Notes: generated by a model from the sequence alone, not told the origin. Shown: positions 1-9,061, counted from the first letter of the stretch. The stretch is DNA of 64,000 bases from Desulfoluna butyratoxydans (GCF_900699765.1 NZ_CAADHO010000001.1:186001-250000), one strand, 5' to 3'. Made by a program: numbers and translations.

Positions 1-539
1 TCCTTGTTCTGGGCCACCACCGCTTCACAGCGGCGCTTAACCTCAGGGTCGGCCATCACCTCATGGATGGGCCGTGACCGCAGAAGGCCCACCAGGCGGT
101 CCCAGTAAGGGGCGTCCTGCTGCTTGCGACCGAAGATGGTCATGGAGAGCAGCACGTAGGGGTTGGACTCCGGAGCTTCCACCTCATCCCGGGTCAGGTC
201 CGCGGAGTCGATGCGATCCGTCTCACGGATCAACTCGGAAAGGTCCGCGGACAGGCCGCGACGGTAGTAGTCCCAGACCAGGCCCGCAGCCGAGGGCACC
301 ACATCAAAGGAGCCTTCAAAGGGAGCTGTCACGCGGTTGGTGGCATGGTGATCAAACCAGAGGCTGCACCGGGGGTCAAAGGGCAGGTTGGCGATGACAT
401 CGCCGTGACGGACCTCAACCTTGCCCTGCTGCATGTCGTTGGGTTCGACCCAGAGGGTCGGTTCGGTCAGGGCCAGGGCCTCTTCCAGCACGACGGCGCA
501 AACCACCCCGTCAAAATCGGGTCGTGTAACGATTCGCAT
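1..539 (-). CDS. DHH-family phosphoesterase, 3' end cut off by the window edge
   Basis: The frame opens with ATG at 539 and runs off position 1, giving about 179 residues of the N-terminal part. The protein begins MRIVTRPDFDGVVCAVVLEEAL, where the DFDG near residue 8 matches the first metal-binding motif of DHH phosphoesterases (DxD-type). The segment LWFDHHATNRV near residues 59-69 is the DHH motif itself. The family includes RecJ, exopolyphosphatase-like and nano-RNase/pAp phosphatases, all Mn2+-dependent hydrolases of phosphodiester or phosphoanhydride bonds. The C-terminal DHHA1 domain that would separate these lies outside the window, so the substrate cannot be named. No Shine-Dalgarno sequence stands out. 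The next gene upstream on the same strand is the VanZ-like gene, 119 bases away. Confidence 0.8.
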   Translation of the reverse strand, partial: MRIVTRPDFDGVVCAVVLEEALALTEPTLWVEPNDMQQGKVEVRHGDVIANLPFDPRCSLWFDHHATNRVTAPFEGSFDVVPSAAGLVWDYYRRGLSADLSELIRETDRIDSADLTRDEVEAPESNPYVLLSMTIFGRKQQDAPYWDRLVGLLRSRPIHEVMADPEVKRRCEAVVAQNK

Positions 540-658
540 GGTGTTGTTTCCTGTTATTTGTGGTGGCAGATCGTATCAGGTTTTCAGAAATAGCGGCCGC
601 AAGGGTCCGGGGACTCGTGTGTTTCCGGGCAGACGGGCCGGGTGCGGGGCTGCGCGTA

Positions 659-1063
659 TCAGTCCGTGGGCGGCCGGTCGGGCACCCTTCGTTCGTCACG
701 CACCCAGACGATAAGGTAGAGGGCAATCCCCAGTACGACACCCACAATATCGCATAAAAAATCCACGCGGTCCATGGACCGCCGCGGAACAAAAAGCTGG
801 TGCACCTCATCGGCCATGCCGATAAGCACGGACACCAGAAAGGCGAAGCACACAGCAGCCACACGGCTCTGCGCCATGGGCAGGGAACGAACGCCCCTTA
901 GAACAAGGTACCCGGCCACTGCGTACACAAGGAGGTGGGCGACCTTGTCATTGAAGGGCCCCCTGGGCATGGGCAGGTGAACCAGGGAGGGAAGAAATAT
1001 CAGCGCACAGAAAAGAAGCACGGCAAACCAGTTGCGCACCCCCTTTGACTCCGAAATCCTCAT
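659..1063 (-). CDS. VanZ-like small membrane protein
   Basis: A 134-residue protein with about four hydrophobic segments (residues roughly 9-24, 38-55, 64-82 and 101-120). The signature PFNDKVAHLLVYAVAGYL followed by DEVHQLFVPRRSMDRVDFLCDIVGVVLG is typical of the VanZ-like family (PF04892), whose members carry a K-x-x-H...DE-x-H-Q pattern. The family is named after the teicoplanin-resistance protein VanZ, but most members are uncharacterised inner-membrane proteins. An ATG at 1084 would add seven residues. The ATG at 1063 is preferred because AAGGGAG lies six bases ahead of it. It follows thrS on the same strand with about 80 bases between them. Nothing ties it to antibiotic resistance here. 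Confidence 0.75.
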   Translation of the reverse strand: MRISESKGVRNWFAVLLFCALIFLPSLVHLPMPRGPFNDKVAHLLVYAVAGYLVLRGVRSLPMAQSRVAAVCFAFLVSVLIGMADEVHQLFVPRRSMDRVDFLCDIVGVVLGIALYLIVWVRDERRVPDRPPTD

Positions 1064-1141
1064 GGTGTTCTCCCTTCCCATCATCCCCGTGCAGGGGGCC
1101 CGATGACCGGTGACATCACGTCCATCGGGCCGCCCCGAAAC

Positions 1142-3055
1142 TTAGCCGAATACAGGAACGCTTTCGTTTTTCCTGGCACGGATATCCGCTTTCACCACGG
1201 AGAGGAAGGCCTCACGGGAAACCCCGTAGGTGACCTTGCCGTCCAGGGTACGCACGGAGAAGACCCCGCCTTCCCGCTCTTTCTCGCCGATGGTGACAAT
1301 CACCGGAACCTGCTCGAGCTGGGCATCGCGCACCTTGCGCTTGAGGCTCTCGCCCCGGGCGTCCACTTCCACGCGGAGCCCTTCGGCTTCCAGCTCTTTT
1401 TTCACCTGGCGGGTGTAGTCCAGAAGGTCGTCGTTCATGGGCAGAAGGACCACCTGGACCGGAGCCAGCCACAGGGGGAAACGTCCGGCATAGTGCTCCA
1501 CCAGGATCCCGAAGAACCGCTCGATGGAACCGAAAGCCACGCGATGGATCATCACGGGGCGGTGTTTTTCGTTGTCTGCGCCGATGTAGGAGAGATCGAA
1601 CCGCTCGGGCAGGCTCATGTCCAGCTGGATGGTGCCGCACTGCCAGGTTCGCCCGATGGCGTCCTTGATGTGGATGTCGATCTTGGGTCCGTAAAAGGCG
1701 CCGTCCCCTTCATTAATGACATACCCCTTGCCGTAGGCGTCCAGGGCAGACTTCAGGCCCTCGGTGGCCTTCTCCCACTGCTCGTCCGAGCCGATGGACT
1801 TTTCCGGACGGGTGGAGAGCTCCAGGTGAAAATCAAGGCCGAAGGTGCCGTAAATCCGCTCGTCGAGCTTCAGGACCCCCAGGATCTCATCGTGGATCTG
1901 CTCCGGGGTCATGAAGATGTGGGCGTCATCCTGGTGGAAGGCCCGCACGCGGAAGAGCCCGGAAAGGGCCCCGGAGAGCTCGTGGCGATGCACCAGGCCG
2001 ATCTCACCGGCGCGGTAGGGGAGTTCCCTGTAGGAGGGGCTCTTCATACGGAAGAGGAGCATCCCGCCGGGGCAGTTCATGGGCTTGATGGCGTAATCGA
2101 AGCCGTCCACGCTGGAGGTGTACATGTTTTCTCGGTAGTTCTCCCAGTGCCCGCTGCGCTCCCAGAGGGCGCGGTTGAGCATGATGGGGGTCTTGGTCTC
2201 CACGTACTCGTCCTTGGCGTGTTCTTCGCGCCAGTAGTCCAAAAGGGCGTTCCACATGGCCATGCCCCGGGCGTGGAAAAAGGGCATGCCCGGCGCTTCA
2301 TCATGGAAGCTGAAAAGATCAAGCTGGGTGCCGAGCTTGCGGTGGTCCCTCTTCTTGGCCTCTTCGATCATGTGCAGGTGAGCCTTGAGCTCCTTTTTGT
2401 CGAAGAACGCCGTGCCGTAGACACGCTGGAGCTGGGCCCTGGTCTGGTCGGCACGCCAGTAAGCGCCGGAAACGCGCATGAGCTTGACGGCCTTGATCAT
2501 CCCGGTATGGGGAACGTGGGGGCCCCGGCAGAGGTCCGTGAAATCGCCCTGCTCGTACAGGGAGATGGTGCCCTCAAGGTCTTCGATGAGTTCGAGCTTG
2601 TAGGGTTCGTCCTTGAAGCGCTCCAGGGCCTCCTCTTTGGAGATCTCCTTGCGGGCAAAGGGGAGCTTGGCCTTCACGAGGCGGTTGATCTCCTGCTCGA
2701 TGGCGGGGAATGCCTCCTCGCCGATGGGCTCCATGTCGATATCGTAATAAAAGCCCCCTTCCACCACAGGTCCGATGGTCAGGTGGGCATCTTTATAGAG
2801 GTTCGTGATGGCCTGGGCCATGACGTGGGCGGCGCTGTGCCGCATGATCTCGAGGGCTTCCGAATCCTTGGTGGTGATAAGGCGGACGGTAGCGCCGTCC
2901 GCAACCTTTTCCGACAGGTCCAAAAGGTCCCCGTTAATCTCCATGGCCACGCAGGAGCGCGCAAAGCCTTCGGAGATTGAAAGGGCTATATCGCCCCCTG
3001 AGGGGGCCTCATTAAACTCTCGTTTGCTTCCATCCGGTAGAGTGATCTTAACCAT
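1142..3055 (-). CDS. thrS: threonyl-tRNA synthetase
   Basis: A 637-residue class II aminoacyl-tRNA synthetase that charges tRNA-Thr in the cytoplasm. Length and domain order match bacterial ThrS. An N-terminal TGS domain (about 1-62) is followed by the editing domain with RHSAAHVMAQA (about 72-82), which carries the HxxxH zinc/editing motif. Then comes the catalytic core with NCPGGMLLFR and the motif 2 loop RYRELP-like segment SYRELPYRAGEIG, and a C-terminal anticodon-binding domain starting near QVVLLPMNDD (about 535). The N-terminal MVKITLPDGS supports the start at 3055. The leader just before the start holds a short tandem TATCCG on the plus strand. No T-box or other leader RNA could be recognised. 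It is divergent from RNase D. Confidence 0.97.
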   Translation of the reverse strand: MVKITLPDGSKREFNEAPSGGDIALSISEGFARSCVAMEINGDLLDLSEKVADGATVRLITTKDSEALEIMRHSAAHVMAQAITNLYKDAHLTIGPVVEGGFYYDIDMEPIGEEAFPAIEQEINRLVKAKLPFARKEISKEEALERFKDEPYKLELIEDLEGTISLYEQGDFTDLCRGPHVPHTGMIKAVKLMRVSGAYWRADQTRAQLQRVYGTAFFDKKELKAHLHMIEEAKKRDHRKLGTQLDLFSFHDEAPGMPFFHARGMAMWNALLDYWREEHAKDEYVETKTPIMLNRALWERSGHWENYRENMYTSSVDGFDYAIKPMNCPGGMLLFRMKSPSYRELPYRAGEIGLVHRHELSGALSGLFRVRAFHQDDAHIFMTPEQIHDEILGVLKLDERIYGTFGLDFHLELSTRPEKSIGSDEQWEKATEGLKSALDAYGKGYVINEGDGAFYGPKIDIHIKDAIGRTWQCGTIQLDMSLPERFDLSYIGADNEKHRPVMIHRVAFGSIERFFGILVEHYAGRFPLWLAPVQVVLLPMNDDLLDYTRQVKKELEAEGLRVEVDARGESLKRKVRDAQLEQVPVIVTIGEKEREGGVFSVRTLDGKVTYGVSREAFLSVVKADIRARKNESVPVFG

Positions 3056-3479
3056 ATCCGTATCCGTATCGCCTCGAATTATAAAAGGAACCGCGCAACA
3101 GGCGATGCCTTGCCAATACCTTTAAATCCAGCAGGGTGCACGCACCACACTGAAAACAGGACTAATCTGTGAATTTAGGGCAATTCCCCGGGAGGGTCAA
3201 GACAAAAGCTCTTTCCCTCTCCCGGAAAGTGTATGGTCTTCCTTGGAAAAAAATGATACACAAACATAAATCAAACTCACTCGCACCGTCGGTGGGCCGG
3301 CGGTTGTGCTCAAGGTACCATGGCCTCCAAAACGTCTCGGGTTATTGTCCGGGATCCATGCCGCGCAGCGCACCTTTTTGCCAAGCCGGTTCGGCATCAC
3401 ACCGAGGCCTGATGTGCCTGGATTTTTTTTCGCATGCCCAGCGCATGGAATGGCCGTCGAAACGAGCCCCGATTTTCCC
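3056..3479. other. divergent intergenic region between thrS and RNase D
   Basis: About 420 bases separate the two starts. The frame of RNase D stays open upstream to 3306, but that extension does not look like protein from the family. A short tandem TATCCG (3055-3066, then TATCGC) sits next to the thrS start. No clear promoter pair, tRNA-like fold or leader peptide was found. Confidence 0.4.
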
Positions 3480-4625
3480 ATGACCGATATGATAGACAAC
3501 CTCCATTACGTGGAGACCGCAGATGCCCTCAAGGAGGTCGCCGATGTGTTCCTGAACGCCGATTGCATCGGCGTGGACCTCGAAGCCGACTCCATGTTCC
3601 ATTTCCGAGAAAAAGTGTGCCTCATCCAGATGGCTGTCGGTGACTTCATCGCCGTCATCGATCCCCTGAGCGTCGAGGACATGGCTCCCATCGTTCCAGT
3701 CTTCGAGCGCCCCGAGATCCGCAAGATCTTCCACGGAAGCGACTACGATGTCCGCTCCCTCAACCGGGATTTCGGCATCACCATCCACAACCTCTTTGAC
3801 ACAGAGCTGGCCTCCCGGTTCCTCGGCATCCCCGAAACCGGCCTCGGCTCGGTCATGAAACAGCGATTCGGCGTGGAGCTGGACAAGACCTACCAGAAAA
3901 AGGACTGGTCCAAGCGCCCCCTCACCGAGGGCATGATCAAGTACGGTGCCGGAGACGTCATCTACCTGCCCCGCCTCGCCGCCATCCTCGACCGTGAACT
4001 CGAAGAGAAGGGCCGCACCGCCTGGGTGGAAGAAGAGTGCCTCCTGCTGTCCGGCGTCCGCCATCAGGACAACGGCGACGCCCCCCTGTTTACTAAGGTA
4101 AAGGGCGCGGGCAAACTCGACAGGCGCAGCCTGGCCGTCCTGGAAGAGCTGCTGAAACTCCGCCTCGTCCTTTCCGAGAAGAAGGACCGCCCTCCGTTCA
4201 AGGTGTTCAGCAACGCCTCCCTGCACACCCTGGCCAAGGAAAAGCCCACATCCACGAGACGACTCAAGGCCTGCGGTGCGCTGTCCCCGAGACAGACCGC
4301 AGCCCACGGTGCCCAGATCCTCAAAGCAGTGGAACAGGGCATCGCCCTGCCCGAAGAGGAGCTGCCCAGGTACCCCAGGGGCAAACGGCCCAGCTTCAAC
4401 CCCGAGATCCCCAAACGCATGGATGCCATAAAAAGCTACCGGGACGACATGGCCCACAGGCTGGCCCTGGATCCTCCCATCCTGATCAACAAAGCGCTGA
4501 TGACCGCCATCGCCGTGCGCAATCCCGACACCGTGGATGAACTTGGCACCATCGACGGACTGCGCCGGTGGCAGATCAGTACCCTGGGCCAGGGCATCAT
4601 CACCGCCCTGCGCCAGGAAGCTTAA
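3480..4625 (+). CDS. rnd: ribonuclease D
   Basis: A 381-residue DEDD-family 3'-5' exoribonuclease that trims the 3' ends of tRNA and other small RNAs. All three exonuclease motifs are visible. Exo I is IGVDLEADS (D33, E35), Exo II is HGSDYDVRSLNRD with the third Asp, and Exo III is KYGAGDVIYL with the Y-x-x-x-D pair. Two HRDC-like helical regions fill the rest (about 210-380), as in E. coli RNase D (375 residues). The start is uncertain. The ATG at 3480 (MTDMIDNLHYV) fits the family length, an ATG at 3450 adds ten residues, and neither has a strong ribosome site. It is followed after 110 bases by a hydrolase gene on the same strand. Confidence 0.92.
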   Translation: MTDMIDNLHYVETADALKEVADVFLNADCIGVDLEADSMFHFREKVCLIQMAVGDFIAVIDPLSVEDMAPIVPVFERPEIRKIFHGSDYDVRSLNRDFGITIHNLFDTELASRFLGIPETGLGSVMKQRFGVELDKTYQKKDWSKRPLTEGMIKYGAGDVIYLPRLAAILDRELEEKGRTAWVEEECLLLSGVRHQDNGDAPLFTKVKGAGKLDRRSLAVLEELLKLRLVLSEKKDRPPFKVFSNASLHTLAKEKPTSTRRLKACGALSPRQTAAHGAQILKAVEQGIALPEEELPRYPRGKRPSFNPEIPKRMDAIKSYRDDMAHRLALDPPILINKALMTAIAVRNPDTVDELGTIDGLRRWQISTLGQGIITALRQEA

Positions 4626-4735
4626 AAAGGCGGAGCCCGTCGCCGTCGGCTGCCGACCGACGGGCCACCGGAGTATACGTCACCCCACGACCCGATCACA
4701 GGGCGATGCCCGACATCGCCCGCATGAGGAACCCC

Positions 4736-5344
4736 ATGGAACATCGCATCACCTTCACGTCTGAAGGCACCATCCTTGAAGGCATGCTCGAAACCCCCGG
4801 CACCAAACGCGGGGTCGTCATCACCCATCCGCACCCCCTCTACGGGGGCGACATGGACAACCCCGTGGTCCTTGCCATCACCGAAAGCTACCGGAAAGCC
4901 GGGTTTGCCACCCTGCGGTTCAACTTTCGGGGCGCAGGCAACAGCGAGGGAGACTTCGACGAAGGCCACGGCGCGGTCCGCGACCTTCTGGCCGCTGTCT
5001 ATCGCCTGAAGTCCGAGGGCATTGAGGACGTCACCTGCGCCGGCTACTCCTTCGGAACCTGGATCTGCCTCTCCGCTTCCCTGGCCCACCCCGTCACCAC
5101 CGACGTGATGGTGGCTCCCCCGGTCACCTTCCTCGATTTCCAGGCGACACCGTGCCTCCGGGGCCCCAACCTTGTCATCTCCGGCACCCAGGACAGCTTT
5201 GCCGACTTTGAAACCGTCAAGGGCATGGTCCCTGCCTGGAACCCCGACGCCCGGCTCCACGTCATCGAGAGCGCCGACCACTTCTTCTCCATCCATTTAA
5301 ATGAAGTGAGCCGCGCCATCGACGAGCACCTTTCGGGCGCATAA
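4736..5344 (+). CDS. alpha/beta hydrolase (small dienelactone-hydrolase-like)
   Basis: A 202-residue alpha/beta hydrolase. The stretch THPHPLYGGDMDN (about 27-39) and FNFRGAGNSEG (about 62-72) are hallmarks of the small serine-hydrolase group often annotated as YsgA/DLH-like or COG2945. The nucleophile elbow is AGYSFGTW (Ser near residue 104). An acidic residue in SGTQDSF and the final His in ESADHFFSIH complete the triad. COG2945 members are cytoplasmic and mostly of unknown substrate. The start at 4736 is chosen because GAGGA lies just upstream and the protein then opens with MEHRITF, as in the family. The frame extends further upstream without support. Confidence 0.85.
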   Translation: MEHRITFTSEGTILEGMLETPGTKRGVVITHPHPLYGGDMDNPVVLAITESYRKAGFATLRFNFRGAGNSEGDFDEGHGAVRDLLAAVYRLKSEGIEDVTCAGYSFGTWICLSASLAHPVTTDVMVAPPVTFLDFQATPCLRGPNLVISGTQDSFADFETVKGMVPAWNPDARLHVIESADHFFSIHLNEVSRAIDEHLSGA

Positions 5345-5364
5345 AAAGCCCCTTTTCTGCCCTT

Positions 5365-5395
5365 TGCGGGGCGGCCGTCGGACCGGCGCCCCGCA
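5365..5395 (+). terminator. strong hairpin downstream of the hydrolase gene
   Basis: A perfect 9-bp stem, TGCGGGGCG (5365-5373) with CGCCCCGCA (5387-5395), encloses a 13-base loop 20 bases after the hydrolase stop. It lacks a following T-run, so it is a poor intrinsic terminator by itself. It may stabilise the 3' end or act together with Rho on the C-rich tract that follows. Confidence 0.5.
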
Positions 5396-5675
5396 AGACA
5401 TTTAATACACCACAGAAAGCCCTCCTTATGTTGCCCAGCCACGGGCCACCCCGCCCCTCGTATTGTTCCCTCACAAAACACACTTTCTATTGACAAACAC
5501 TGTTCCACCCCCTTACAACAGAACATAGCACCCCACAAACATCACCCAACGAGCCACACCCCACACACCTCTTCATACACCGCCGCAGGTCCGCCGAAGA
5601 CTCCCAGACCCAACGCAGCCCCACCGCTGAGCGGAGCCCCCTGGCCGACCCGCGCCAACCCCAAAGGAGAGCGGC
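5396..5675 (+). other. C-rich, G-poor leader upstream of the acyl-CoA ligase gene
   Basis: From about 5465 to 5580 the plus strand is made almost only of C, A and T, with about six G in 115 bases. That composition is typical of unstructured RNA and of Rho-utilisation sites. A TTGACA at 5490-5495 has no convincing -10 partner. No gene is present. Confidence 0.4.
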
Positions 5676-7550
5676 ATGACCACCCGCAAGGAGACCGCCC
5701 TGCCCTGGAGCAGGGAGTACCGCATCCTGGGCATCCCGGAAACACTGGAGCCCTATCCCGACGCACCGGCATACGCCATCCTCGATCAAGCGGCCCGGCG
5801 CTTTCCAAAACGAGGCCTGATCCAGATGGGTTCCCTGGTCACCTACCCCCGGGTCCGCGAAATGGCCCATCGCCTGGCCACGGCCCTGGCCGGGTTCGGC
5901 CTCGCCAAAGGCGACCGCGTGGCCACCCTGCTGCCCACCTCCGTCCAGTTTGTGGTGGCGGACTACGCCATCAGCCGGGCCGGCCTGGTCCACGTCCCCT
6001 GCTCCACCCTGGAGCCCGTGCCCCATCTTCAACAGAAATTCGACGCATGCACGCCGCGGGCCCTCATCACCCTGGACGACGCCCTGCCCCACGCCAGTGC
6101 CCTTGCCGAAACAACCGCACTGGAGCAGGTGATCGTCTCCAGACTGTCCGACTACTCCGCCCACCCCGCCCCTCCGGAACCGCTGCCCGGGCTCCCGTGC
6201 CAGGGCCACTGGCTGACTCAGCTCATCGCAGAGACGCCCTGCGCCCCGCCGGACAGGCCCATTGACCCGGAAAAAGACCTGGAGATGATCCTCTTCACCG
6301 GCGGGACCACCGGCGTCCCCAAGGGATGCATGCTTACCCACCGCAACATCTACTGCAACTCCCTCCAGAACAGCTGGGCCTTCGGACGCGTCAAAACGCT
6401 GCTCCGGGGCAATATCACCGCCCTTATCGGCCTGCCCCTCTTTCACTCCTACGGCCATGTCATCATGCACACCATGACCCTGGAGGGTTACAACCAGATC
6501 CTTCTCCCCGACGCCAGGGACACCGAAGCCATGGTGGACATGATCCGCACCCACCGGCCCCTGCTGCAGCTAGGGGTCCCGGCCCAGTTCATGAAAATGG
6601 CAGAAAAAGAACTGAAAGGATTTGCCGTCCTGGGGGTTTCCGGCTCGGCTCCCCTGCCCCCGAGCACCCAGAAACAATTTGAAACCAAGGGCAAGGGAGC
6701 CATCATGGAAGGCTACGGCCTGTCGGAGATGTCCCCCAGCACCCATTTAAACCCCTCCCTTCTCCTGCGCATCGCCGGAGGACGGCTGCCCCAGCGCATT
6801 CTCACCGCCGTACTGGGAATCCCGGGCCTCTGCCCTGTGCTCAACCGCGCCCTTGGGCTGCTCGGCCCCAGGATCGTCGGGACCGTGGTCACCCGGACCA
6901 TCGCCCTTCTCCTCAAACTCTCCCGCCCGTCCGGCACCGAAAAACCCGCCGTGGAAAAACCGGGGGCCACGGGCATCCCCCTGCCCGACACCCGCGTACG
7001 CATCACCGATACGGCAACGGGAGAGCCCCTTGCCGATATGGATAATTTCCCCTCCGGGACCCGTGGGGAGATGCTCCTTAAAGGCCCCCAGCGCATGAAA
7101 GGCTACTGGCCCGACGCGGGAAGCGGCATCGACGAGGCAGGCTATATCCGCACCGGCGATGTGGTCACCGTGGACGCCCAGGGTTACTTCCGCATCGTGG
7201 ACCGCACCAAAGACATGATCAACGTCTCCGGATACAAGGTATACTCCCGGGAGGTGGACGATATCCTTTACAGCCACCCGGCCACAGAACACGCAGCAAC
7301 TGTCGGGGTCCCGGACGGCAACCGGGAGGGAAGCGAACGGGTCATCATCTGCGTTCAGCCCAAGGCAGGGTACAAGGGACGCATCACCCCGGAGGACTTC
7401 ATCACCTTTCTCAAGGAGCGCGTGGCCCGTTACGCGGTTCCCCGGTCCGTATTTTTTGTGGACGAAATGCCCCTGACCGCCGTGCAGAAACTGGACAAGA
7501 AAAAGATACGGGAACTGGCACGCGCCCATGCCCTGCGCATCATCCCTTGA
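5676..7550 (+). CDS. AMP-dependent acyl-CoA synthetase (long-chain fatty acid-CoA ligase type)
   Basis: A 624-residue adenylate-forming enzyme of the ANL superfamily that would activate a carboxylic acid with ATP and join it to CoA. The P-loop-like motif FTGGTTGVPKG is at about 207-217. EGYGLSEMSPSTH (motif A5 region) and YIRTGDVVTVDAQGYFRIVDRTKDMINVSGYKVYSREVDD (A7-A8, shown in parts) follow. A C-terminal lysine lies in LTAVQKLDKKKIREL. A hydrophobic, poorly conserved insert (about 360-415, LLLRIAGGRLPQRIL onwards) separates the two halves and may help membrane association. AAAGGAGA just upstream supports the start. It stands alone between two gaps. The acyl substrate cannot be told from sequence; fatty or aromatic acids are both possible. 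Confidence 0.88.
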   Translation: MTTRKETALPWSREYRILGIPETLEPYPDAPAYAILDQAARRFPKRGLIQMGSLVTYPRVREMAHRLATALAGFGLAKGDRVATLLPTSVQFVVADYAISRAGLVHVPCSTLEPVPHLQQKFDACTPRALITLDDALPHASALAETTALEQVIVSRLSDYSAHPAPPEPLPGLPCQGHWLTQLIAETPCAPPDRPIDPEKDLEMILFTGGTTGVPKGCMLTHRNIYCNSLQNSWAFGRVKTLLRGNITALIGLPLFHSYGHVIMHTMTLEGYNQILLPDARDTEAMVDMIRTHRPLLQLGVPAQFMKMAEKELKGFAVLGVSGSAPLPPSTQKQFETKGKGAIMEGYGLSEMSPSTHLNPSLLLRIAGGRLPQRILTAVLGIPGLCPVLNRALGLLGPRIVGTVVTRTIALLLKLSRPSGTEKPAVEKPGATGIPLPDTRVRITDTATGEPLADMDNFPSGTRGEMLLKGPQRMKGYWPDAGSGIDEAGYIRTGDVVTVDAQGYFRIVDRTKDMINVSGYKVYSREVDDILYSHPATEHAATVGVPDGNREGSERVIICVQPKAGYKGRITPEDFITFLKERVARYAVPRSVFFVDEMPLTAVQKLDKKKIRELARAHALRIIP

Positions 7551-7660
7551 CATCTTTTTGGAAAGGGTGTTAATAAGGATAGTTTTTTCGAGGCCGATAC
7601 CGGCCTACCGATCCTTGCTCTGTCTTAAATTACAGGGCTTTACATCCATAAGGAGGTTAC

Positions 7661-8125
7661 ATGAGACGTTACGAAACCGTATTCATCCTCGATCCCGATC
7701 TGGGCGAGGAGGTCCGCAACCAGCGTTACGACAAGGTCAAAGAGATCATCGCTGCCTACAAAGGCGTCCTGATCGAGTTCGATGACTGGGGCGTACGCAA
7801 GCTGGCTTACGACATCCGCAAAAAAGCCCGTGGACAGTATGTTCGCGTTGATTTCTGCGGCGACGGCACCCTCATTTCCGAGCTGGAACGAAACTTCCGT
7901 CTTGACGACAAATTCCTCAAGTTCATGACCATCATCCTCGGCGACGACGTCAACCCTGACGACGTCCTCGCAGAAAAAGAGCAGGCTGAAGCCGCTGCCG
8001 CTGAGGCAGAAACTGCACCTGAGGCTGAAGCAGAAAAAGCCGAAGAAGCTCCCGCTGCCGACGCACCTGCCGAAGAGGAAAAAGCTGAGGAACCTGCAGA
8101 ACCTGAGACCAAAGAGGAGGACTAA
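7661..8125 (+). CDS. rpsF: 30S ribosomal protein S6
   Basis: A 154-residue S6 that binds 16S rRNA together with S18 in the platform of the small subunit. The S6 core is complete: [14 protein letters not shown] at the start, then [19 protein letters not shown] and [16 protein letters not shown]. After residue about 105 comes a long acidic, Ala/Glu-rich low-complexity tail of about 45 residues. This is longer than the tail of many S6 proteins but of the same character as the E. coli tail that receives added glutamates. AGGAGG lies seven bases before the ATG. It heads the rpsF-rpsR-rplI cluster, and rpsR starts one base after its stop codon. Confidence 0.97.
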   Translation: MRRYETVFILDPDLGEEVRNQRYDKVKEIIAAYKGVLIEFDDWGVRKLAYDIRKKARGQYVRVDFCGDGTLISELERNFRLDDKFLKFMTIILGDDVNPDDVLAEKEQAEAAAAEAETAPEAEAEKAEEAPAADAPAEEEKAEEPAEPETKEED

Positions 8126-8126
8126 G

Positions 8127-8411
8127 ATGGCCGCACCAGCACGAGGAAAAGGAAAAGGGAAACCCGGACGCAAGGGAGGCCGTAAAAGGACTTACCACCG
8201 CAGGAAGGTCTGCCGTTTCTGTGCCGACTCCAGCATCGTCATCGACTACAAGGAAACCCGCGTACTCAAGTACTTCATCTCTGAGCGCGGCAAGATTATT
8301 CCCCGTCGCATTACCGGCACCTGTGCCAAGCACCAGCGAATTCTTACCCGTGAGATCAAGCGTGCACGTACCATCGCACTGCTTCCTTACGTCGGAAACC
8401 TGGAATCATAA
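8127..8411 (+). CDS. rpsR: 30S ribosomal protein S18, zinc-ribbon (C+) form
   Basis: A 94-residue S18. After a basic Gly/Lys-rich N-terminus the protein reads [11 protein letters not shown], with a second Cys-His pair in TGTCAKHQR. This is the C+ form with four zinc ligands rather than the zinc-free form of E. coli. The rest matches S18 ([35 protein letters not shown]). It pairs with S6 on the ribosome. The gene is one base downstream of rpsF and is surely cotranscribed with it. A C+ S18 implies no need for a C- backup for zinc starvation at this locus. Confidence 0.97.
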   Translation: MAAPARGKGKGKPGRKGGRKRTYHRRKVCRFCADSSIVIDYKETRVLKYFISERGKIIPRRITGTCAKHQRILTREIKRARTIALLPYVGNLES

Positions 8412-8520
8412 TGCGAAAAGCGGCTTTGCGCCGCTTCGATGACCAACTGAACAACGCCGGAAATCCGGACACGGTTCCGGGTTCACTTTGAAGGGGTGCC
8501 CCCCTTCAGCGGAGGATAAT

Positions 8521-8991
8521 ATGGCAACGAAAGTTATTTTAACGGAAACCATCGATACTCTGGGCATCATCGGCACCGAGGCTACCGTTGCGGACGGCTA
8601 CGCACGCAACTACCTCCTCCCCCGCGGGAAAGCCGTTCTTGCCACGCCCCAGAACAGAAAGCTTCTGGAGCAGCAGAAAGCTCGATTTGAACTCCAGATC
8701 GCCAAAGAGCGCGAGCAGGCTGAAGAGCTGGCCAAGAAAGTACAGGAAATTTCCTGCACCCTCATGGCCAAGGTCAGCCAGGAAGAGCGCCTCTACGGTT
8801 CCATCACTGCCCAGGACATCCTGGAAGCCCTCAAGGGCCAGGAAGTCACCATCGAGAAGCGCATGCTGCTTCTGGCCGCTCCCATCAAGGAGCTGGGCAC
8901 CTACAAGATTCCCGTCCGTCTCTACAAGGACGTGGAGCCTGAAATCACCGTTGAGGTGAAGGCGGAAGCCAAGGAAGGCGAAGAGGAGTAA
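8521..8991 (+). CDS. rplI: 50S ribosomal protein L9
   Basis: A 156-residue L9 of the large subunit. The N-terminal domain begins MATKVILTETIDTLG and includes ADGYARNYLLPRGKAVLAT, the family signature. The central helix (about 50-80) and the C-terminal domain (ITAQDILEALKGQ, IKELGTYKIPVRLY) are intact, followed by an acidic tail. The frame is open from 8488, but GGAGG nine bases before 8521 and the canonical N-terminus fix the start at 8521. It lies 109 bases after rpsR and is closed by an intrinsic terminator before dnaB. Confidence 0.97.
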   Translation: MATKVILTETIDTLGIIGTEATVADGYARNYLLPRGKAVLATPQNRKLLEQQKARFELQIAKEREQAEELAKKVQEISCTLMAKVSQEERLYGSITAQDILEALKGQEVTIEKRMLLLAAPIKELGTYKIPVRLYKDVEPEITVEVKAEAKEGEEE

Positions 8992-9022
8992 TCACCTCTC
9001 CGTTCCACCAGTGAAAAGCCGC

Positions 9023-9061
9023 AAAGGGGGGCAGCCGAAGACCGGCAGCCCCCCTTTTTTC
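9023..9061 (+). terminator. intrinsic terminator after rplI
   Basis: AAAGGGGGGC (9023-9032) pairs with GCCCCCCTTT (9048-9057) around a 15-base loop and is followed by more T. It lies 32 bases after the rplI stop. It would end the ribosomal-protein transcript and separate it from dnaB. Confidence 0.88.

Noticed and set aside
1103-2980. A long plus-strand open frame of 625 codons.
   Set aside because: It lies wholly antisense to thrS, which is certain. Its sequence is Gly/Val/His-rich without domains, a usual by-product of high-GC genes.
3342-4457. A minus-strand open frame of 371 codons.
   Set aside because: It lies opposite RNase D, whose catalytic motifs are complete; the antisense product has no features.
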